DNA from: Acidobacteriaceae bacterium
Lineage (GTDB): Bacteria; Acidobacteriota; Terriglobia; Terriglobales; Acidobacteriaceae
Reading direction: 5' to 3'
Assembly: GCA_025462785.1 (NCBI GenBank)
Contig: JAOAPG010000149.1
Location: forward strand, 1-37,520
DNA length: 37,520 bases
Shown here: in pieces, positions 34,229 through 37,520 of the stretch
Layout: the number at the start of each line of letters is the position of its first letter
Position numbering within the stretch: the stretch's first letter is position 1
Made by a program: the position numbers and the translations under genes
Notes under the pieces: model-generated
Seen by the model: only the letters and a program-made list of their open reading frames with translations
What the model was told of the DNA's origin: nothing
Database searches by the model: none

Positions 34229-35473
34229 TCAGCTTTGTCCCTTATTTTTTCCCGGCACCGCTGCGGGATTCTCCTGCGTTCTCTCCCGGAATCCTCCCTT
34301 TAATCCTGACGCCAGCGACACCGTCGACTCGCCGAACTTATCGCGTAGCTTGTCCGCCGCCGACAACGCTCTCTGCCATCGCTCTCGAGGGCCATCCTCA
34401 AGCAGATTTCCTTGCTCTGCCCGCCCTTCGAAAGACGATGCTTGTACGCCAAGTAGCCGAACCAGTGCACCCTTGTGCCAGTTCTTGCGGAATAGTGTTC
34501 GGATCGCTGCGAAAATTTCCGTATCGAGCTGTGTTGGGGCGTCTAAAGTGCGAGCGCGTGTGATCGTCGTGAAGTCTTTGTAGCGCAACTTGAGCTGCAG
34601 AGTCTTTGCGTGGAGATCTCCTTCCCGCAATCGTCTACCCACCATCTCCGAGAGTCTCATCAGAGTGGCCTCTATTTGAGTAACGTCAGCAGTGTCGTCG
34701 TTATAAGTATGCTCGTGACTGATCGATTTCGGGTCGCTCTCTGCTCCTACTTCAGTGTCAAACCATCCACCAGCATCTTCACCTCGCGCCTTGCCTGCGA
34801 GCGCTAATCCCCATTTGCCAAAGTGGTCTTCGAGGAAAGCATCGTCAAATCGGCCAAGATCGCCAACTCGCCGAATACCGAGCCCCTGCAAATTTTGTTC
34901 TGTTACTTTGCCGACGCCCGGAATATCACGAACATCAAGCGGCGCCAGGAATCTCGCTTCTTGCCCCGGAATCACCCAGAGTACGCCGTGTGGCTTGGCT
35001 TTCGCGGATGACACCTTCGCTATCAGTCGCGAAATACCGATGCCAATCGAGCAGTTCAGTTGTGTTTCGGCTTTCACTTTCTGATTCAGGCAATGCGCGG
35101 CTCTCAACGGCGGTCCGTGCAGGCGTTCCGTTCCTGTCATGTCGAGATATGCCTCGTCGATCGAAGCCATTTCGACCATTGGAGAAAACGAACAAAGAAC
35201 ACGGTGCACTTGTTCTGAGCAATCGCGATAGCGGTCCATGTGCCCATTCACAAAAATGGCGTGAGGGCATAATTTCTCAGCCGTCCGCAAAGGCATGGCT
35301 GAGTGCACGCCGAATTTGCGAGCTTCGTACGAGGCGGCAGAAACCACACCCCGCTCGCCTCGCTGCCCGCCAACTACGACGGCTTTGCCCTTTAGGGATG
35401 GATCAAAGATCTCTTCCACGGACAAAAAGAAGTCATACATGTCGACATGAAAGATGTTTCGGGGAAAAGGCAT
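34229..35473 (-). CDS. dinB: DNA polymerase IV (Y family)
   Basis: The 414-residue translesion polymerase begins with NIFHVDMYDFFLSVE, holding the first catalytic Asp (Asp11), then VVVGGQRGERGVVSAASYEA, RKFGVHSAMP and MASIDEAYLD, with Asp106-Glu107 completing the metal site. The helix-hairpin-helix DIPGVGKVTEQNL and the little-finger region (SISHEHTYNDDT) follow. The first motif reads DMYDFF where most have DMDxFF. The C-terminal tail is basic and lacks a clear beta-clamp pentapeptide by eye. A longer frame starts at 35689, but ATG 35473 coincides with the family N-terminus. A 22-bp palindrome lies just upstream. Confidence 0.92.
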   Translation of the reverse strand: MPFPRNIFHVDMYDFFLSVEEIFDPSLKGKAVVVGGQRGERGVVSAASYEARKFGVHSAMPLRTAEKLCPHAIFVNGHMDRYRDCSEQVHRVLCSFSPMVEMASIDEAYLDMTGTERLHGPPLRAAHCLNQKVKAETQLNCSIGIGISRLIAKVSSAKAKPHGVLWVIPGQEARFLAPLDVRDIPGVGKVTEQNLQGLGIRRVGDLGRFDDAFLEDHFGKWGLALAGKARGEDAGGWFDTEVGAESDPKSISHEHTYNDDTADVTQIEATLMRLSEMVGRRLREGDLHAKTLQLKLRYKDFTTITRARTLDAPTQLDTEIFAAIRTLFRKNWHKGALVRLLGVQASSFEGRAEQGNLLEDGPRERWQRALSAADKLRDKFGESTVSLASGLKGGFRERTQENPAAVPGKNKGQS

Positions 35474-35495
35474 TGGGATGAGGCTGTGAGCCCGC

Positions 35496-35517
35496 CAGAC
35501 CGAGGTTATTCGGTCTG
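35496..35517 (-). promoter_or_regulatory. 22-bp palindrome upstream of dinB, candidate operator
   Basis: CAGACCGA and TCGGTCTG are perfect inverted repeats around a six-base spacer, 22 bp upstream of the dinB ATG. No T-rich tract follows on either strand, so it is not a terminator. Since dinB is usually damage-inducible, a repressor site is plausible, but it does not match the LexA boxes that I know. Confidence 0.45.
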
Positions 35518-35574
35518 ACTCCAAGCTCCATCCGATTTTAGCAACTACAGGAGATCGCGACGAAGACTCCGCCC

Positions 35575-37125
35575 TTAGTCTCCGATCGAAACTAACGGCT
35601 CGAATCCAATTGCTCGGCGAGGCGTCGGAACTTTGAGGTCTGGCATAGGCTTGCCGGCAAACAGGTGCCGGCATGGTTTGGCGAGCCATCTAGCCCACTT
35701 CCCTGACCAACTGACACGCGCGCTGTCGGTGGCGATTCCGGTGTCGGCGTACATCTGCCGGTAAATTTTAGAAATCAAAATAAACGCAAGCCGTCCCCGG
35801 CTCGATTTGATAAAGCTCGATCGCTTCCAGATTGATTTCAAGCTGTAAAAATTGTCCCAGACGGTTTGCGTTCGCGCGCGAATCTCCTCGCCCGACATAA
35901 TCGGATGATCCCAGTAAACCTTGGGACGAAGCGCCTGCGGAATAAGCCACCGCCGAGTTAGCGGAATTCCAGCAATCATCGGCGGATTGCCAGCAAACCC
36001 CTTCTCCCATCGATTGAAGTCTATTGTGCCCGGGTAAGGACTCAGCATCACAAACTGTGCAAAAGTGACATCAGCGCTGATGGCAGCCGCTGCTGTGGCG
36101 TCGAAAGTTTCCGGGCGATCGCTCGGAAGTCCGAAGATAAACGATCCGAGTACGTGCACTCCATGTCGCCGGAAAGTTCTTAAGCGCTCGATCAGATTAT
36201 CGCCGGCAAGATTGAAGTCCTTGTATACGTCCTTCAAGCCCGCGGGAGTTACAGACTCAACCCCGACCAACGCTCCTTTTATACGCGCCGCTTTCATCGC
36301 ATCAAGAAACTCAAGATCCTCGGCGGCTTCCATTGTAATTTGAGTAAAAAAGACCATGTCGTCCGGGAGTTGCGCCAATCGGGACATGAGCTCAAATCTC
36401 TCCGCACGGATGGCGGTCAACTCATTTACTCGTGGGGTATTGTTTTGTTGAGTCGCAAGTTTGATGTCAGTAATTGTTACTGGGTAGAAATTGTCGTCGG
36501 CGAGCGCTATGAATCGGAAACCTAATCGCCGAAGCTGAACAATCTCTTCGATCACGACGTCGGAAGCGCGCTGCCGAGGCCGCTGCCCATCGGTTCGCCA
36601 AACGGAACAAAATGAACAATGCTTTGGACATCCACGCACTGTTTGTACGGACGCCCACATGTAACGATCACGAGGCACCAAATCCCATCGGGCCGCCATA
36701 AACTCGCTTGCTTCAATTTGCCCGCCTGTATAGACCGACTGGGGGGTACCTTTGCGGCAATCCTCCAGCGCTCGCGCCCATGCCACATCGCCGTCACCCT
36801 TTACCACTCCGTGCGCACCACCTAAATTTATCGCTTCGTCTGGATACAGCGTCGCGTGGATGCCGCCAAAAATTACGTAAGCGCCACGACTGCGCGCCAG
36901 CTTTCCGATCTCATATCCGCGTAGAGCATTCGCTGTGTGAATTCCAATCCCAACAATGTCACCCTTTTGAATGCTCTCCTGATCTACCTGGGCTAGCGTT
37001 TCATCCACCAGAATCGGGTCGCCGAAGGTGGCGGGGGTTGCGGCGGCGAGTACGTACTGCCAACGAGGCGTGATGACAGCGGTGCCGAACGAAACTGTAC
37101 TAGGATTCACAAGGTGAACGGTCAA
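35575..37125 (-). CDS. B12-binding-domain radical SAM protein
   Basis: The 516-residue protein joins an N-terminal B12-binding-like Rossmann domain (VHLVNPST, then GDIVGIGIHTANALRGYEIG and VIFGGIHATLYPDEA) to a radical SAM barrel with the 4Fe-4S motif RGCPKHCSFC (Cys166, 170, 173), an ADDNFYP segment and FIFGLPSDRPETF. The cobalamin-ligating DxHxxG is absent, as in several such families including those acting on hopanoids (HpnP/HpnJ-like). The substrate is unknown; methylation or C-C chemistry on a lipid is possible. The TTG start is supported by AAGGAG 8 nt upstream. It lies 101 bp before dinB on the same strand. Confidence 0.85.
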   Translation of the reverse strand: MTVHLVNPSTVSFGTAVITPRWQYVLAAATPATFGDPILVDETLAQVDQESIQKGDIVGIGIHTANALRGYEIGKLARSRGAYVIFGGIHATLYPDEAINLGGAHGVVKGDGDVAWARALEDCRKGTPQSVYTGGQIEASEFMAARWDLVPRDRYMWASVQTVRGCPKHCSFCSVWRTDGQRPRQRASDVVIEEIVQLRRLGFRFIALADDNFYPVTITDIKLATQQNNTPRVNELTAIRAERFELMSRLAQLPDDMVFFTQITMEAAEDLEFLDAMKAARIKGALVGVESVTPAGLKDVYKDFNLAGDNLIERLRTFRRHGVHVLGSFIFGLPSDRPETFDATAAAAISADVTFAQFVMLSPYPGTIDFNRWEKGFAGNPPMIAGIPLTRRWLIPQALRPKVYWDHPIMSGEEIRARTQTVWDNFYSLKSIWKRSSFIKSSRGRLAFILISKIYRQMYADTGIATDSARVSWSGKWARWLAKPCRHLFAGKPMPDLKVPTPRRAIGFEPLVSIGD

Positions 37126-37419
37126 TCGTGGAGCTCCTTGTAGCGAGAATTGCCGTGAATCGCGACCCTATTTTGCCATAATCTTCAAGGGGACGAGTTC
37201 CGCGTCATTGATGGTTCTGATAGCGGGTTTTGACGGTTGCAACAATGATTCGAATATGTAATTCGCTTGCAACGCCTAGGACGGAATGAAAGAAGTCAAT
37301 CATTCGGCCGTGGAACGCGGGCGGAGAAGACTAAAATGAGCCGAACCCGTCAGAAACGCTGATGGCAGCGTAGGCTAAAGACACGGTCCTGTCAAGATCG
37401 ATGACTGCAGATTGTCATA
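37126..37419. other. Intergenic stretch left of the putative mobile-element end
   Basis: About 290 bp without a supported gene. It must hold the promoter of the radical SAM gene on the reverse strand, but no convincing -35/-10 pair was seen. A TTGCAAC heptamer occurs twice (about 37237 and 37270). No RNA gene was recognised. Confidence 0.35.
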
Positions 37420-37464
37420 CCACAATAGAAATGTCCCCGGTTTGTCCACAATAGAAATGTCCCC
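37420..37464. repeat. Two 19-bp direct repeats, probable end of an insertion sequence
   Basis: CCACAATAGAAATGTCCCC occurs at 37420-37438 and again at 37446-37464, a 26-bp period, each followed by a GGTTT-like tail. Tandem transposase-binding repeats of this kind are found at the ends of IS21-like and some IS481-like elements. The element itself would lie to the right of the window, so the family is a guess. Confidence 0.6.
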
Positions 37465-37481
37465 TGGTTTTTGGTTTCACC

Positions 37482-37520
37482 ATGCTGCAGAAAAAGCAGG
37501 TGTGTTCATCTGTTGATAGC
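37482..37520 (+). CDS. Possible start of a transposase or other gene, partial
   Basis: An ATG 17 bp after the second repeat opens a frame of 13 codons (MLQKKQVCSSVDS) that is still open at the window edge. There is no clear ribosome binding site. Its place just inside the putative element end makes a transposase-related gene plausible, but the sequence is too short to identify. Confidence 0.25.
   Translation, partial: MLQKKQVCSSVDS

Noticed and set aside
1..37520. tRNA, rRNA or CRISPR array
   Set aside because: No cloverleaf with a GGTTCGA-type T loop, no rRNA signature and no regularly spaced repeat array was found by reading; a tRNAscan or Infernal run would settle it.

Overview
The window looks like chromosomal DNA of moderate GC from a Gram-negative soil-type bacterium, most likely an Acidobacteriota (Terriglobia/Koribacter-like). 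This is inference from gene style, with no database search: a Ser/Thr kinase fused to a TolB/PD40-type propeller, lactonase-like propeller lipoproteins, a TonB protein with repeated Gly-Phe motifs, a BshB1-type deacetylase, a bifunctional homocysteine methyltransferase/MTHFR and frequent GTG/TTG starts. No tRNA, rRNA, CRISPR array or complete insertion sequence was seen. Layout, left to right: (1) 1-305, truncated lipoprotein. (2) 498-4145, forward housekeeping run: methionine/folate fusion enzyme, xseB, a degenerate receiver-like protein, and the ispA-type prenyl synthase. (3) 4237-5801, a fluoride riboswitch driving crcB/fluC, a DUF190 gene and a bshB1-like deacetylase. (4) 5802-6347, a gene-poor gap. 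(5) 6348-14977, mixed housekeeping: O-methyltransferase, UPF0173 hydrolase, hpt, a GAF-GAF-SpoIIE phosphatase overlapping lysA, then reverse-strand nadK, tlyA, yebC and a short AI-2E-type permease remnant. (6) 15075-18042, purQ and a two-gene operon of 2OG-Fe(II) oxygenase-like proteins, the first carrying a duplicated proline-rich segment. (7) 18084-24403, receptor-like Ser/Thr kinase, outer-membrane beta-barrel, lactonase-like lipoprotein, Gfo/Idh/MocA oxidoreductase and a HEGGH membrane protein. (8) 24552-33365, an MscS-type channel gene broken by one missing base, a BadF/GlcNAc-kinase-like gene divergent from a sodium:solute symporter and an amino-acid permease, TonB and an M48 metalloprotease. 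(9) 33461-37125, reverse-strand phospholipid/rRNA-type methyltransferase, dinB with a palindrome just upstream, and a B12-binding radical SAM protein. (10) 37126-37520, an intergenic stretch ending in two 19-bp direct repeats that look like the end of a mobile element lying beyond the window. How the genes work together: most neighbours form short operons rather than one pathway. The clear functional units are the fluoride-resistance operon under its riboswitch, the kinase/symporter pair that may serve amino-sugar uptake, and the oxygenase pair. The oxygenase pair is the best candidate for an undescribed system: two overlapping HxD...H enzymes, one with a helical head and tandem proline-rich repeats that could be substrate or tether, the other with a small domain that loosely recalls a peptide-binding winged helix.
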